A stretch of DNA of 64,000 nucleotides, from the NCBI GenBank assembly GCA_907164885.2, contig OU015490.1, positions 203,246,161 to 203,310,160 on the forward strand. The letters run 5' to 3'. Within the stretch, counting starts at the first letter, position 1. The number at the start of each line of letters is the position of its first letter. The DNA comes from Dolomedes plantarius. Its lineage: Eukaryota; Arthropoda; Arachnida; Araneae; Dolomedidae. The notes under the pieces were generated by a model. It saw nothing but the letters and a program-made list of their open reading frames with translations. It ran no database searches and had not been told where the DNA came from. The position numbers were made by a program, and so were the translations under genes. Positions 1 to 11,748 of this stretch are shown here, one piece after another.

Positions 1-393
1 GAACAATGACTTCAACTAACCCAGAGACTGGTCTAAAAAGCGTCAAGATGCACTTAGACGACAGCTATGTGCAACAGCAAGATTTTCGTGATGGAGCAGA
101 AACGAGTCATGGATAACTAGGGAATGGAAAGGATATGTGCTGTTAGGCGCACAGATTTAAATTGGGTGGGATATTGGGAATTAGTTTGATGGAGCTGAGT
201 AATTAATTGGAAGTTAATAAAAGATGTTTGTAAAATCAATTGGACTGTTCTATGGATACTGTGTCAACATCTTGAAAGCTTGATGGAGTTTTAAGGTTTG
301 ATATGTCCTCGCCAACGGACCACTGCTGACTGCATGATGATTCCAAAGAGGTCGAAATTACGTAAATTGATCGGGCGTGAAGCACCAATGTCC

Positions 394-467
<74 letters not shown>

Positions 468-859
468 TCTTGGGATACATGCTATCCCACCGTAAGGAGC
501 AGGTTAAGCATATTGAATGAAGGATTATAAATAGAAAGAGAAGAGAATCTGAGATGAATTGAATGAATGTTTAGTAATTTGCCAAAATAAAATAGCGTTT
601 ACACAGATGGCTCATCGTAAGTTTTAAAAGCTCGTAAAATTTTCGGATCGCTACTCGGCAGTTAAGAGTCTGTTTTGGTAGTTGTGTAAACAGGGGATTT
701 GAGCTCAGGAGAAGGATAAATTGCAAATGCGTTTGACAGTTCCTCCCGATGAATCTCAATTAAATGGGCTATAATCGAAGCAGCATCTTGTGGTTCACAC
801 ACGCTAAATTAATTAAACAAATGTCGGATCATTAATGTGGAATTAGATTAAAAAAAAAA
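1..859. other. Intergenic, no gene seen
   Basis: I see no coding region, RNA gene or terminal repeat here except the (TA)n tract at 398-462. The short open frame at 571-759 on the minus strand has no recognisable domain and low-complexity composition, so it is not called. Confidence 0.6.
398..462. repeat. (TA)n microsatellite
   Basis: About 65 bases of uninterrupted alternating TA. No neighbouring repeat unit or element end was recognised. Confidence 0.95.
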
Positions 860-1232
860 CTGTTGTTGTTGTTGTTTCCAATCCCCTTGGTGTAAGATAA
901 CCTACACCAAGTACAAAGGACCTAGGTCCATGGCGAAGGGAAGATAGCAGCTTAACTTAAAGCGAGGTACCACTAGGGCTGAAGTCTGACTTCACCTCGA
1001 AGATCATCGGTCCCGTAATTTCGAACCGAGTCAAATGACGAGACCGAAACACTTGACCCCGCACCTCCAAAGTTATTTATGGAACTTGGAGGACATTGCA
1101 ACTACGACAGAATTTTTTCCGTGCACCAGCCACCCTTAGTGTACAAGTCGGTGGTTTTGTCAGCGACGGGCATCGAACCAGCGACGTTCAGATAACTTGC
1201 TCGCTGTCCTTGTCAACCGGGCCATCGTGCCC
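860..1232 (-). mobile_element. tRNA-derived SINE with (AAC)n tail
   Basis: Read on the minus strand, the element starts with a tRNA-like head at about 1232. It has an A-box-like stretch (1212-1224, TGGCCCGGTTGAC) and a B box (1169-1179, GGTTCGATGCC), the internal promoter of RNA polymerase III. A non-tRNA body follows and the element ends in a short AAC-repeat tail next to an A run at 850-877. A second, diverged copy lies at 8999-9319 in the same orientation and shares both head and body, which supports a dispersed SINE family. Boundaries are estimated from the two-copy comparison. No clean target-site duplication was seen. Confidence 0.75.
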
Positions 1233-3433
1233 TTAAATAAACTGTTAATGTGTTAAATAAAATTAATAAATGTGAATGTATTATTACTTTCACATTCTTT
1301 CACATTGTCTTTCTTGAAGTCTTAATAATACCAATCAAATTTATATTGACTTCTTAGGGCTTACTAAATAAAAGCAAATGCACCATAAAATCTGTCAACA
1401 CACATTTTTAAGAACACTTTAAATTTAATAAGACGCGAACTATATTTAATATAACTGATTATCGCTTTCCTAGTAAGAAGATATTTGTGGCAGGAAAACT
1501 GACTTGCAGTGACTTACTGTATATATGAGAGGCAAAGTATTTTAGAGAGTCTGAATAGCGACTTGATGACTTCATATCGGTAATTTTAATGAATATAATG
1601 AACAAATTTATCCTAGAGTTTTCATCTTAGTTAGAACTTACTAGAAACAGTATTTTCTGGAAGAACACTGGACATAGGACTTCATGGAACCAAACCCTAA
1701 AATACAGAATTGGGCGTCCTTTTGGAGATCAGGTTTGAAGTTACTCTGATAAGAGATATTCGTCAGTACTTTCTTCATTACTGTATAGTACTGTTTTGTG
1801 CCCTTTCTTACATCTTGATTATGGATACAATCTATATCAGTTGTTGTGCAGTTGAAGGTCTTAAGGTGACTGCCTACGTTGAAATTGTCATGTTTTGACT
1901 ATTTTGATCAATTTCCTTTTTTTTTTTTTTTTTTTGAATTCAATCATGGAATTCAATCTTTTCTCTGATTATCATTTAGACGTTTGTTGTGCTACAAAAG
2001 ATGCACACATCGAAATCTATGATAGTATGATCGAAGTTTATGATTGATATTCCCACTTGGTGAGAAGTTCTTTCTATTTAAATAATTTTTTTAAAATTCT
2101 AATGGGTAGTTCCGTAAAAATAAGTCATGACTTTTAGATACCTCTAGCCCGTACACCCTGCACCTTTATATTTTATAGATAAAAGACAATTTTTACTTGC
2201 ACCATCTAGAAGTGTTCAACAAAGGCGTTTAAATCACTTATTTATCAGCATTTAGTATACAAGTATTTCAACCACTGGCAGATGTGAAGAGTAATAATTA
2301 TGATCATTATTCCAAATTAATGATGTTTTACGTGGAGAAGCAACACTTCAATGATATTTGCTTCCTCCTCACATGTACGATTGAACATAGCAATTGGATA
2401 AATCCATCCCATGTATCTGGGGCAAAACCCGATTTTGCGATGTTTCCAAACGTTTTCAAGGCTACTAAGATGCGGGAAAGTATATATTAAGGAAACATGT
2501 TCATTCAGTGCCCTTAATGTGTCTAACATCAATGCGTTTGTATATGAAGCAGCATATAAACCTTGTTAAACTCCAAAATTAATCAGTACTTCTAATCTGA
2601 GAATTTTGGAAAATCCGATGAATAAATTCTTTAACGATGTTTTATCTCTAGTTGCTTGGTGTTTTGCACGTGTATACATCAGTTTCAAGATATGCAGATA
2701 GGCCTTTACAATGTTAAGTAATTAGGAAAAATTGATTGGTACATGTATAACATAAAAAAATTTCAGGTAGTCTCTTCTAACGAAAATATCGCGAGTTATT
2801 AACGTTGGATTACTTATCGTTACTTACCTCTTTTGTATGTATATATTATGTATCTATATATATATATGTACGTATGTATATATATATATACATATATGTA
2901 TGTATGTCAAAATTTTGACGCATCTTGGTACTTTTCTGTTTAACTTGTCTAAGCGGTAGACAGAGTTTGGCGCGCTGCCAAAATTATAACTTGCGAGGAT
3001 AGATGCACGGACAATTTAGTGTCTGACATTTCCGCAGGACCGTTATAGAGGAACTTACGTTACCCTAACTATAGAGGATCCTACGTTAAAAAGAAAAAGC
3101 TGTTACATCATTACTTATAATTATTGGTTTCTGCCTTAAATACGTATATGCCTTATTAAAAGTATTATAAAGAGTGTCCTATAATACTCTTAATGAAGGG
3201 ACTAAGAGTTCTTTACTATGAAGCAAGAATGCATCTTACGTAATAAGAATTATGTGCATCTGTAGCTGAATTTTCTTTAAAATATTTTTCCTCTTCTAGA
3301 GCTTTTATTTAATAAAAAAAAATTACCATTTCTCTTTTAAAAGTAGAGCTGAAAGTCAATGCATGTTTTAAATATTGCATTTTTTTTCAATTTTGGTAGG
3401 GGAAAAGCCAAAATTATTGGTTAAACTGTTAGA
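1233..3433. other. Intergenic, mostly featureless
   Basis: There is no supported gene. The stretch holds a T run at 1918-1935, an imperfect TA/TATG microsatellite at about 2838-2908 and a short internal duplication (related GGACC/GTTA blocks) at about 3035-3090. The overlapping opposite-strand frames at 2284-2532 resemble no protein family I recognise. Confidence 0.5.
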
Positions 3434-3660
3434 TAACGGCCGAATGGCTAAGCCGTTGGCTTTCGGCACTAGAGTCTGGGGTTTCGAGTCTTACTCTTAG
3501 ATAGTCGTTTGTAGCCTTTTGGATTTGGCTTTAAGCAGGAAGTCCAGGTCTAATTAAGCCCCGTGTAGCAAAACTGACCGTAGCGCTTCCCAACCAACTA
3601 ACCTCGGTAAAATAGCTGCTTTGAGGAAAGGAGTAAAATGTAGACTTTCCCCTCTTAATT
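3434..3660 (+). mobile_element. tRNA-derived SINE-like repeat
   Basis: The plus strand has a tRNA-like head with an A-box-like stretch near 3440-3452 (GAATGGCTAAGCC) and a B-box-like GGTTTCGAGTC at about 3480-3490. About 170 bases of unrelated body ending in a pyrimidine-rich stretch follow. This architecture matches SINEs. No second copy is visible in the window, so the 3' limit is uncertain. Confidence 0.5.
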
Positions 3661-3726
3661 TTCTTCAAGCAGGGGCATTCAATGATAAAGTACAAAATTT
3701 TCATCTCGATCTATGATTAACGTAGT

Positions 3727-4163
3727 ATTTTTACCATGTTTTTATTAAGTTACTTTCTTGTTTGTTTGTGTGTTTGTCCCTTACAAATCTTGCAATCGAT
3801 TTTTAACTAAAATCCCGACTAGCTAGGCATTTGAAACTTTTAGAATAGTGCAGAACACGATAGAAATGCATTTTTTTAAATACTTTTAGCCATCTTTAAG
3901 CAGAATTAAACTAATTTTCAGTTATTTTCAGTTAATTTTGTTTTGTAGACTGGTGCAGCCATCTATCGGCCGGAACGGGAATAAAAAGTTAAATGCAAGT
4001 TAACTTCCAATTAACTTCATTTTCTTTCAAGTTGATGGGATAATTCATCAAAAAAATTTTGAAAAAAATATTTATTAATACATAGAATTGTCAAATTTAT
4101 ATGATTCAACAGAAAATTTAAAAACATGGTATATAAAAAGTTCTTTTTATCTTGTAATTATTC
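3727..4163 (+). repeat. Interspersed repeat family A, copy 1
   Basis: A block of about 430 bases is shared with 28123-28552 (same strand) and 48002-48430 (opposite strand). Landmarks are a TTGTTTGTGTG stretch, CCCGACTAGCTAG, a GCCATCTATCGGCCG core and a TTGATGGGATAAT stretch. No long open frame, TIR or poly-A tail is evident, so the class is unknown. Confidence 0.8.
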
Positions 4164-4357
4164 ATTTATATGCAGTAATTCTAAACCATTTAATGAACGT
4201 GAATGTTTGCATAACTTTATTTATCTATTCAGGTATTGTTCTGGTAAGTTTCTTAACTTTTTTATTAGATATCAGTGATTCTATATAGCTGGTGACCCCC
4301 CGGATGTAGAAATGAGGTTCAATCCAAAATCATTTTGTTGGAGGGGGAAGTAGTTAA

Positions 4358-4895
4358 TGCTGCTGTGTACTAACCCGATTGGATTCACTCACCTGCGTTG
4401 AAAATGTGTCCAGAGATTGGCGACTTGGATTTAAAGATTTTTCTTTTTTTAATTGTACTCCGTAATAGAGAAAAAATTCTACACCTTGGGCCTTTTTAAA
4501 AAATGTAATTAATCTTTTAAAGTTTAAATTACGCGGAGAAAATATCTGGTCTAGTGTGTTTTAAACGCTCCTAAATTCCTCTGGTGGATGAAATTTATAA
4601 AATGATGGCCATTGCAAGGTGCAGAAAAGTTTAGACTATCTGAAAAATACCATTTTTATTTGATTATCAACATTTATGTAATAGCCAGATCCCCCCTCCC
4701 GAAAGATTTAAATATTAAAATATTATTTACATTTTTTCAAAAACGAAAATGTCCCAAGGTGTAAAATTTCTTTCTCTATCACTAAGTACAATTTTTGAAA
4801 AAAATCTTTAAATCCAAGTCGGAATCCGCGGACAAATTTTCTCCATAGGATAACACTGAGATGAGCCAATCCAATAGGATTAGTACACAGCAGCC
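4358..4895. mobile_element. TTAA-flanked MITE (family B), copy 1
   Basis: Inverted ends related to GGCTGCTRTGTACTAACCC are flanked on both sides by TTAA (4354-4357 and 4896-4899). The inverted similarity continues inward past an AT-rich stretch, making the element a foldback. There is no coding capacity. Other copies are at 12426, 15790, 46609 and 53541. TTAA duplication is typical of piggyBac and Kolobok elements, but the termini do not settle which. Confidence 0.8.
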
Positions 4896-4899
4896 TTAA

Positions 4900-5932
4900 T
4901 GACACGCAACTGAACTTCAACACAAATTAACGTTTTTCCATCATTCTTTTCAAGTTGTGAAAGATGAAAAATAACCCTAATTTCTTAGTAGTTTAAGCTC
5001 CTGGAGAAATGGCACCCATATGTGCCATTTTTTACTGCAAAAAAAAAAAAAATGTTAAAAATTCTCAGTGAATCACGAATCACTTCGTCGGACTAAAGCT
5101 AATCATTAATTCTGAGGATATGTTATAAACAAAAATTATATGCAATAAGAAACTACATCCATATTAAAGTAACATTACAAACATAGCTAAAAGTTTGCTC
5201 TCATTTTGAACTATAAAAGTGCCTTATATAAGTACAGGAATATCCACAAATTACTTCTTGATTTTTACAAACATTTATTCGATCATTAAAGCATTCATGG
5301 AGATTTGATCAGTTTTCCAGTCACTGTAGATTATCTTCTCGCGATATTAGCATAAGGTTTTATCCGAAGAACTTCTCTTGTTCTGATTCTTGCCCTTAAG
5401 TATGTCCAAAAGATGTCTTTAAATTTCCCAAATTATGCTTATAAACAGTAATAATAGAGGAAATTATTAAAAAAGAGATTAAAAATAAAATGAAATAACA
5501 AAATATAAAGTTGTAGGTATAAAATGAGAAAGAGGGGTATTTCACTATGAAGATCGAGGCCACATCAATGAAGGCAAAAGCTTATGTGGGCCATACGTCT
5601 ATCCAGCAAACTGCCGAGAGTACGTATGTTAAGCAGCAATATACCTTATACTACACGAAAGAGGAAAAATGCATCGCTTGTATGTATCGTTAGCCTAATT
5701 AACAAATCATATAACTCCAAAAAAATACGATTTTGGGATTTCCATGCTGTTACATTGGTTTATGGTCCCTGTACTACTCTGTCAAACTTCATATCTCCAA
5801 AAAATTTAATTCATCCCAAAAAGTGAAAAACAACACATAATACGTAACTCCTTAATGTAACTATTGCTAACCTTATAACTTCGCTTTAATTATGAAGATG
5901 TTTGATTGTATAACAATGTGGCCTACGTATAT
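4900..5932. other. Intergenic, no gene seen
   Basis: AT-rich sequence with an A run at 5039-5052. No domain, TIR or RNA gene was recognised. Confidence 0.5.
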
Positions 5933-5940
5933 CTCAGAAC

Positions 5941-6771
5941 TAGGGATGCGACATCGATGTCGATGTTTTCAAAACATCGATTTATTGAAGCCGATGTTTT
6001 TTTTAACATCGATGTTTTGTGCTCCATGTTTTACGTTGTCTCGGTTTTTTTTAATGAAAAAAAACCATAATAAAAAAAATTACCACGTAGCATAATTTTC
6101 ACACTCAGTAAATGTAAGTCTGAATTCTGAAAAGGACGAATACAAAAGGGGGAATGCTTCCTTAGCAAGCAGACAAATGGCAATTAACAACCAATGAACC
6201 AATCAGAGCGCTTGGAATGTTCCTGACACTCCAAAACCTTCCATGGGGATTTATTTTACAAATAGTATATACACGAGTGCATCCATTTAAGTTTTTGTTT
6301 TGTTCTGGTTTTATATAAGTTGACGTTAATATTATTAGTAAGATGCCTCCCAAAAGTACCGTTTGAAAATATTTTTACAAAACCACTGACAAATTAGCGA
6401 AATGCAATATGTGCCTTAAGTCCCTCAAAACTTCTGGCAATACCACGAATTTATCTGGACATTTGAAGGCAAAACATGGCGGTATTTACAACGAGAATTT
6501 TGAGTCATTAATGTAGCCCAAAGCAACCAAGTTTTTGTCATTTGTGCCTGAACAATCAGAGAGTAAAATTAAATCACCCCTCCCCCCACGACTAATGGAA
6601 GTACATTAATGTTAGAGATTACTAACCAGTTTTAAAAAATGGATGTTCTAAAACATCGATTGTTTAAAAACATCGATGGTTTTGGGGTGATGTTTTATTA
6701 GCATCGATGTTTTAATATTGAATATCGATGTTTCAAAACATCGATGTTTTGTTATCGATGTCGCATCACTA
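5941..6771 (+). mobile_element. hAT element with BED-finger remnant
   Basis: The element starts TAGGGATGCGACATCGATG and ends with the inverse, with one substitution near the tip. It is flanked by a perfect 8-bp duplication, CTCAGAAC, at 5933-5940 and 6772-6779. Eight-base duplications and short TIRs are diagnostic of hAT elements. Both subterminal regions are packed with AACATCGAT/ATCGATGTT motifs, probable transposase binding sites. The interior keeps only the 5' part of a transposase gene, so this copy cannot move itself. Confidence 0.9.
6343..6516 (+). pseudogene. hAT transposase N-terminus, BED zinc finger, broken
   Basis: The frame starts MPPKSTV, hits an in-frame TGA at codon 8, then continues with a BED-type zinc finger: two cysteines (KCNMCLKSL), a TSGNTTNLSGHLKAKH segment with the two histidines, and a stop at 6514-6516. 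BED fingers sit at the N-terminus of hAT transposases and bind DNA. The catalytic RNase-H fold and dimerisation region are absent. The position inside hAT TIRs supports the assignment. Confidence 0.85.
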
Positions 6772-6942
6772 CTCAGAACACTTAACCTTTATTTTAAAGA
6801 ACAAAGGATAATAATTTTTCTTTTCACGTCGAATAATCAGTTTTTTTTTGTTCATCCTGTAAAGAGTTTCGAAATGTGAGTTAGGTTTTTTTTTAATCAG
6901 GACAACGATATACAACTGTATTACAAGTAATTTTATTATCAA

Positions 6943-7040
6943 CTAGCTGAAAACCCGTATTTCGCTACGGATAAAATTCAAATTAAATACAGCGCTCATG
7001 TATGCAATTAATGCCAATATATATATATATATATTATATA

Positions 7041-7081
<41 letters not shown>

Positions 7082-7669
7082 TAATAAATACAACGATCAA
7101 TGTATCTTCTACTGTTATATATATCTTTATGATGATATCTTTTATTTTCTATCTAAATGATATCTTTTACTGTTTTTTAATATTTTTTACATAATGTCCA
7201 ATCGTCTGCCGCATCCGCAAGAAAAGATTTTTTTTTTGTCTGTTTTCGTTGTTATGGCGTGACGATAAATTTATTTAAGGTACCAGAAAAAGAAATCACG
7301 TGATCAGCATTTTAATAAATTAAATTCTAAAAATTAGTTTTTAAAAATTCACCAAAAAATCAGAAAATGGAGGTAAAGATTTGAAAAAGATTTCATTTTA
7401 AAGGAATTTTTATGATCTTTTTTGTGATATAAATTTTATAACCCTTAATTTATTATTTTAAATGCAAACTTAAAAAAGTAAAAAAAAACAGCTTAAAAAT
7501 TTAATTTTAAAAAATCTAAGAAGAATTTGTCAAAAATCTTCTTAGTGCGCCCCTACACTATAAGAAGAATCGCCACGCAAAATTTCAGCGCCCTTTAGGT
7601 CCAGCGGTTTGGTCAGTACGTTGTATGTCAGTCAGTAAGTCAGTTGCGGAATTGTTTTATATACGTAGA
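6943..7669 (-). mobile_element. Non-autonomous Helitron
   Basis: On the minus strand the element begins TCTACGTATATAAAA at 7669 and ends CTAG at 6943-6946. The end is preceded by a hairpin with the stem CCGTA/TACGG. The bases outside are A before and T after, the A^T insertion site of Helitrons. There is no Rep-helicase gene, and the middle carries a TA microsatellite (7018-7084). Related pieces are at 31164-31436 and 42223-42856. Helitrons move by rolling-circle replication, using a helicase supplied by other copies. Confidence 0.85.
7018..7084. repeat. (TA)n microsatellite inside Helitron
   Basis: Alternating TA with a few interruptions, inside the Helitron at 6943-7669. Confidence 0.9.
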
Positions 7670-8998
7670 TATATAGAAATTTTGTTTCAGGAGGACCGTT
7701 ATGGAGGAACGTACATTAAAGGGGTAAAATATATGAAAGTAAAACATAAAAAACGATGAAAAGGGAAATTTTGTACATAGTACATTTTAACTAAGTAGGA
7801 ATTGGTTTAACAAAACCTTTAAGTTTCTTTATAAAAACGTGGTATCTACTTTTGTCCCAACTCGCAATAACTATATGAACTCGCAATAACTATAAATGAA
7901 AGCTCTTGTCTGAGTCTTCTCGAAAATATCCATTGTATACCATTATTTTTCTCGGATTTTCGTGCGTAATATGTCAAGGGTACTCTCCGTCTACGCCACT
8001 AGATTTCGTCCGAGGTTCGACTACACAGTCCCTGCGTTGTATATGCGGCCGGTCCCCTTACGATCCATTCCCGGCAAGCAGATCGTTAACCACCGCACTT
8101 CCCTCTTAATGATAGCCGTCAATCGGCGTGAAGCATGTTTACATATAGGCCGCGGCCTACATTATTCATGAGCCCAATTGACCAACGCGACGCCCAGGTA
8201 GATTGCTATCTTCGGAGCCCGGGGGAAGGAAGGAATATCTGCTGGAAAGAAAGAAAGCGCCTAAATGAGCGAAGATGAATAAAATCCTGCACGGCTTTTT
8301 ATCGAATTCCGGTTGATACAATCAGATACGATGAGTTCTAAGGAGGGAGATTATCGGAAGGGGGGGAGAGTTAGTCCTCTGGGATTAGCTGGTGTTTTGG
8401 AGAATTCTTTCGCAATTAAGCACTTATGTCGTTGTTAAAAATAGCACAAAATGCCACATTCTCAAATGGCTTATAATCTATCATTAGAATGTGTAAAAAC
8501 AGACAGAAATGAAGATTGTATAATCGAATCGTTTATTTTAGACTTCCGGGCCAAGTGGCAATATTGCCAATTAGCAGTGTCACACCAAAACTGCCCTTTA
8601 AAAAATAATAGGTGAGTGTTGCTCATTAATAAACAAAGGGAACAAAATAAATGTTTGGAATATCTAAACGACCGCTAAATACACATTCTTACACTAATTA
8701 TTTTTTCTCTTATTAAAATACAGTTAACTGGCAGAGACCCGACCGTAAATTATCTCTCGATTTCCGGACAGATTTGCCAATCATTAAGTTTTCTAAATCA
8801 TGTCGTGATCTGCTTCTGAGGAACTTCACAATATACTGTAACTGTTAATTCTTGTCTCTTACACGCACGCAAAAATATATTTAGAAAATCGCTGATGAAT
8901 AAGATAGAAGTTGGATGCCTTTTCCATCAGTGGGTATCTACCATTTTACTTTTAATCTTTTAAAGTCGAGTGTCGTGTTTAATTCGACATCAATATTG
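7670..8998. other. Intergenic, no gene seen
   Basis: The overlapping frames at 7906-8171 lie in a locally GC-richer patch (7960-8230) but show no domain, and they conflict with each other. A short G run is at 8361-8367. Confidence 0.5.
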
Positions 8999-9319
8999 TT
9001 TGTTTGTTGTTGTCGTGTCTAGGAATAGTGCAATGCACTATCCGTAGAAGATGGTGCCATTGCATCAAGAGATTTGGAATTCTATTGTTGGTCCGCGAAT
9101 TTTCAAACGATTCAAGGGACGAGACCGGATCACTTCACCCCGCATCCCCAGAGGTATTGCTTGGGAACTTGGAGGATAATGCAGCTACGACAGTTTTTTC
9201 CTGTGCACCAGCCGCCATTAGTGTACACGTTGGTGGTTTTTGTCCGACGATGGGTATCGAACCAGCAATAGCAGATATCACTGGCCTGATGCCTTTGCTG
9301 ACTGGACTACCGCGCCCGC
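8999..9319 (-). mobile_element. tRNA-derived SINE, second copy
   Basis: The minus-strand head near 9319 has an A-box-like stretch (GCGGTAGTCCAGTCAG) and a B box GGTTCGATACC at about 9249-9259. The body matches the SINE at 860-1232, including the segment with ACCACCAACGTGTACACTAA. It ends at a TTG-repeat (AAC on the minus strand) at 8999-9015. The frames predicted across it are coincidental. Confidence 0.75.
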
Positions 9320-10133
9320 ATCAAATTATTTACCAAGTATATTGACCAAGTAATATGTACCGAGTATCAAATATTGTACCATTACAATAAATTACAATAA
9401 AAATAATTACCATAATTCCAATTCAGTAATACTGTACCAAGTATCAAATAGTGTTACTAAGTTATATATGTAACAAGTTGAACGTCGAGTGGAGTTGATA
9501 GCGCTTTTGCAGCGATAGGCTTCATGTTCATGTTAATTTTTCTGATTCGTTTGGGAACTGAATTTGCGCAACGTTCCCAAACGAATTTTGCAGCTCCAAG
9601 AACGTTTTGCAGTTCTAGAAATGTTCTTTTTTAATTCTCCTTGATATTTTGTTTGGTTCTTGTTTTCAATATCATGGCATATTGTCACTGTTCCAAGTCA
9701 CTGATAAATTTATAACGGGGTCCCTATATAATTGTATTTATTCTCAGCTTTGGGGAGTAAATAAACTTAAAATTTTAATCCCTTCCTTACAGTCTTTGTC
9801 ATGCATAGCCCCAATTTGTGGTAACAGTTTTCAAAAGGGTAAAATTATTAATGAAGACAATATTAAAATGATCTGTGCAGAGTAGTAAAAATGGAATATA
9901 GTATAAGTGACTTAAATGATAAACCATAAAAAAGTCAATTCAATTTTGTAAATATTGTTTAATCCAACAATGGTTGAAAATGTTCTAAAACAAAGAAAAT
10001 TTTGGATTCCAGACCATTTCGTGAGTATTCTGTTTGATAACAACTGAACGGATGTGATAGAAGCACGTTAGGCGTCTTGAGTTAAAACCAAAAGTGATTA
10101 ATTCAACTAGCAATATAGATATATATTGAAGGA
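9320..10133. other. Intergenic with a perfect hairpin
   Basis: Degenerate repetition of TACCAAGTAT-like words at 9335-9475 and the inverted repeat at 9545-9586. No gene is supported. Confidence 0.5.
9545..9586. repeat. Perfect 14-bp inverted repeat
   Basis: ATTCGTTTGGGAAC at 9545-9558 is followed after a 14-base spacer by its exact reverse complement at 9573-9586. It is GC-richer than its surroundings. It could be a small foldback or a remnant of an element end; no function is evident. Confidence 0.85.
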
Positions 10134-10146
10134 ATAATATATATAT

Positions 10147-10224
<78 letters not shown>

Positions 10225-10372
10225 TTATAGATATATCCCATATATGTATATATATAATATATGTATATATCTATCTATATATAATCTATATATATATATC
10301 TTATATATATATATATATCTATATATATATATCTATATATGTATATCGTATATATGTATATATATGTATATA
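10134..10372. repeat. TA-rich microsatellite
   Basis: A long pure TA tract, then imperfect TATC/TATG variants, directly abutting the 3' end of the Helitron at 10373. Open frames here read only as I/Y repeats and are not genes. Confidence 0.95.
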
Positions 10373-11747
10373 CTAGCTTTATATACCCGGCGTTGCACGG
10401 GTGAACCCTTAATAAAGCATACTTGTATGATATGTATATTTGTATTTTATGGCAATCTATACTTCTCTCCACTGGTCATCATCCCATCAGCATATTATAA
10501 TTACCCCCCCCCCCCCATGCTAATGTCAGCACTAAAATGTTTCTTTCAATTTTGATAACCCACTGGATCCCGCCCTTCGAGGAGTTTGAGGGCTTCCCCG
10601 TAAACCCTTGTGAAAATCGCCGGTTTCATAAACAAAGAATTACCTGACGTTGCCCAGGATAATAGAAATGAATGGAGTTAACCTGAGCTCTAGATGTATA
10701 CGTACTAACAACCGAAATATATACAATTCACACACACACACACCTTTCCACACTTCATTTAATTAAGGTTGATCTCTCTCTTTTCTCCTACCACCAATTT
10801 GGTGTTCAAAATGGTGATATATAGGAAATATAAATTATTGGATTGTTTCTAGCAATTTTTTCAAAATCTAAAGCGAATGTCGAAAAATCGTGACATTGAT
10901 CGTGTTTGTTACATTTAATCGTGTTTCTTACATTTTAAATCAAGAATCTTATGGATATCTGTTTCCTTCTTTGAGATATGACGGAATATGTAAAAAACAC
11001 GTAAAAACACGTTTAGCCCCCCTAACCCCCTTGGGGGCCGAATTTGAGAAATCCTTAAATTGGTTTTTAGGTATTCATATTCCTGACATTTTAAAGCAAG
11101 AATCTTATGGATATCTGTTCCTTTCTTTGAGATATGAGGTAATATGTAAAAAATACGTTTTGCCCCCTCCCCCCCCAATGGGGCCGAATTTTGAAAATCC
11201 TGAAATTGGTTTTAATGTACTCGTGTTCCTTACATTTTAAAGCAAGAATCTTATGGATATCTGTTTTCTTTGTTTGAGATATGAAGGAATACGTGAAAAA
11301 ACACGTTAAGCCCCCCTCCCTGTCCCCTGGGGCCAAATTTTAAAAATCCTGAAATTGGATTTAAGGTATTCGTGTTCCTTACATTTTAAAGGAAGAATCT
11401 TATGGATATATGTTTCTTTCTTTGAGATATGAAGGAATACGTGAAAAACACGTTAAGCCCCCCTCCCCGTTCCTGGGGCCAAATTTTAAAAAATCCTGAA
11501 ATTGGATTTAAGGTATTCGTGTTCCTTACATTTTAAAGTAAGAATCTTATGGACATCAATTTCCTTCTTTGAGATACGAAAGAATATGTAAAATACACGT
11601 TTTGCCCCCCTTCCCCCCCTTGGGGGGCGATTTTTGAAAAATCGCTTCTTAAATGACGCCTTCAGCACAAAAGTAATAAGCTCTTAAAATTTGATATCTG
11701 TATCTCCAATAGTTTTTGCTGGGTGTTGATTCCTTTATATATATAGA
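10373..11747 (-). mobile_element. Non-autonomous Helitron with internal minisatellite
   Basis: The minus strand begins TCTATATATATAAAGG at 11747 and ends CTAG at 10373-10376, just after a hairpin ACCCGTGCAACGCCGGGT (10385-10402). The flanks are A (11748) and T (10372), as expected for insertion between A and T. Most of the interior is a tandem repeat of roughly 145-157 bases. Central tandem repeats are known from DINE-1/HINE-type Helitrons of insects. No Rep or helicase coding was seen. Confidence 0.85.
10915..11650. repeat. Minisatellite, ~150-bp unit, about five units
   Basis: Each unit carries TTACATTTTAAA, AAGAATCTTATGGATAT, TTTGAGATATGA, a pair of CACGTTTTGCC-like words, a C-rich run and a short GGGG stretch. 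The TTACATTTTAAA landmark recurs at about 10927, 11084, 11230, 11378 and 11525. The antisense frames over it look alike because they translate the same unit. Confidence 0.9.
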
Positions 11748-11748
11748 T

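Noticed and set aside
7906..8171. Two overlapping plus-strand frames in a GC-richer patch
   Set aside because: They conflict, carry no recognisable domain and have no supporting splice or promoter signal.
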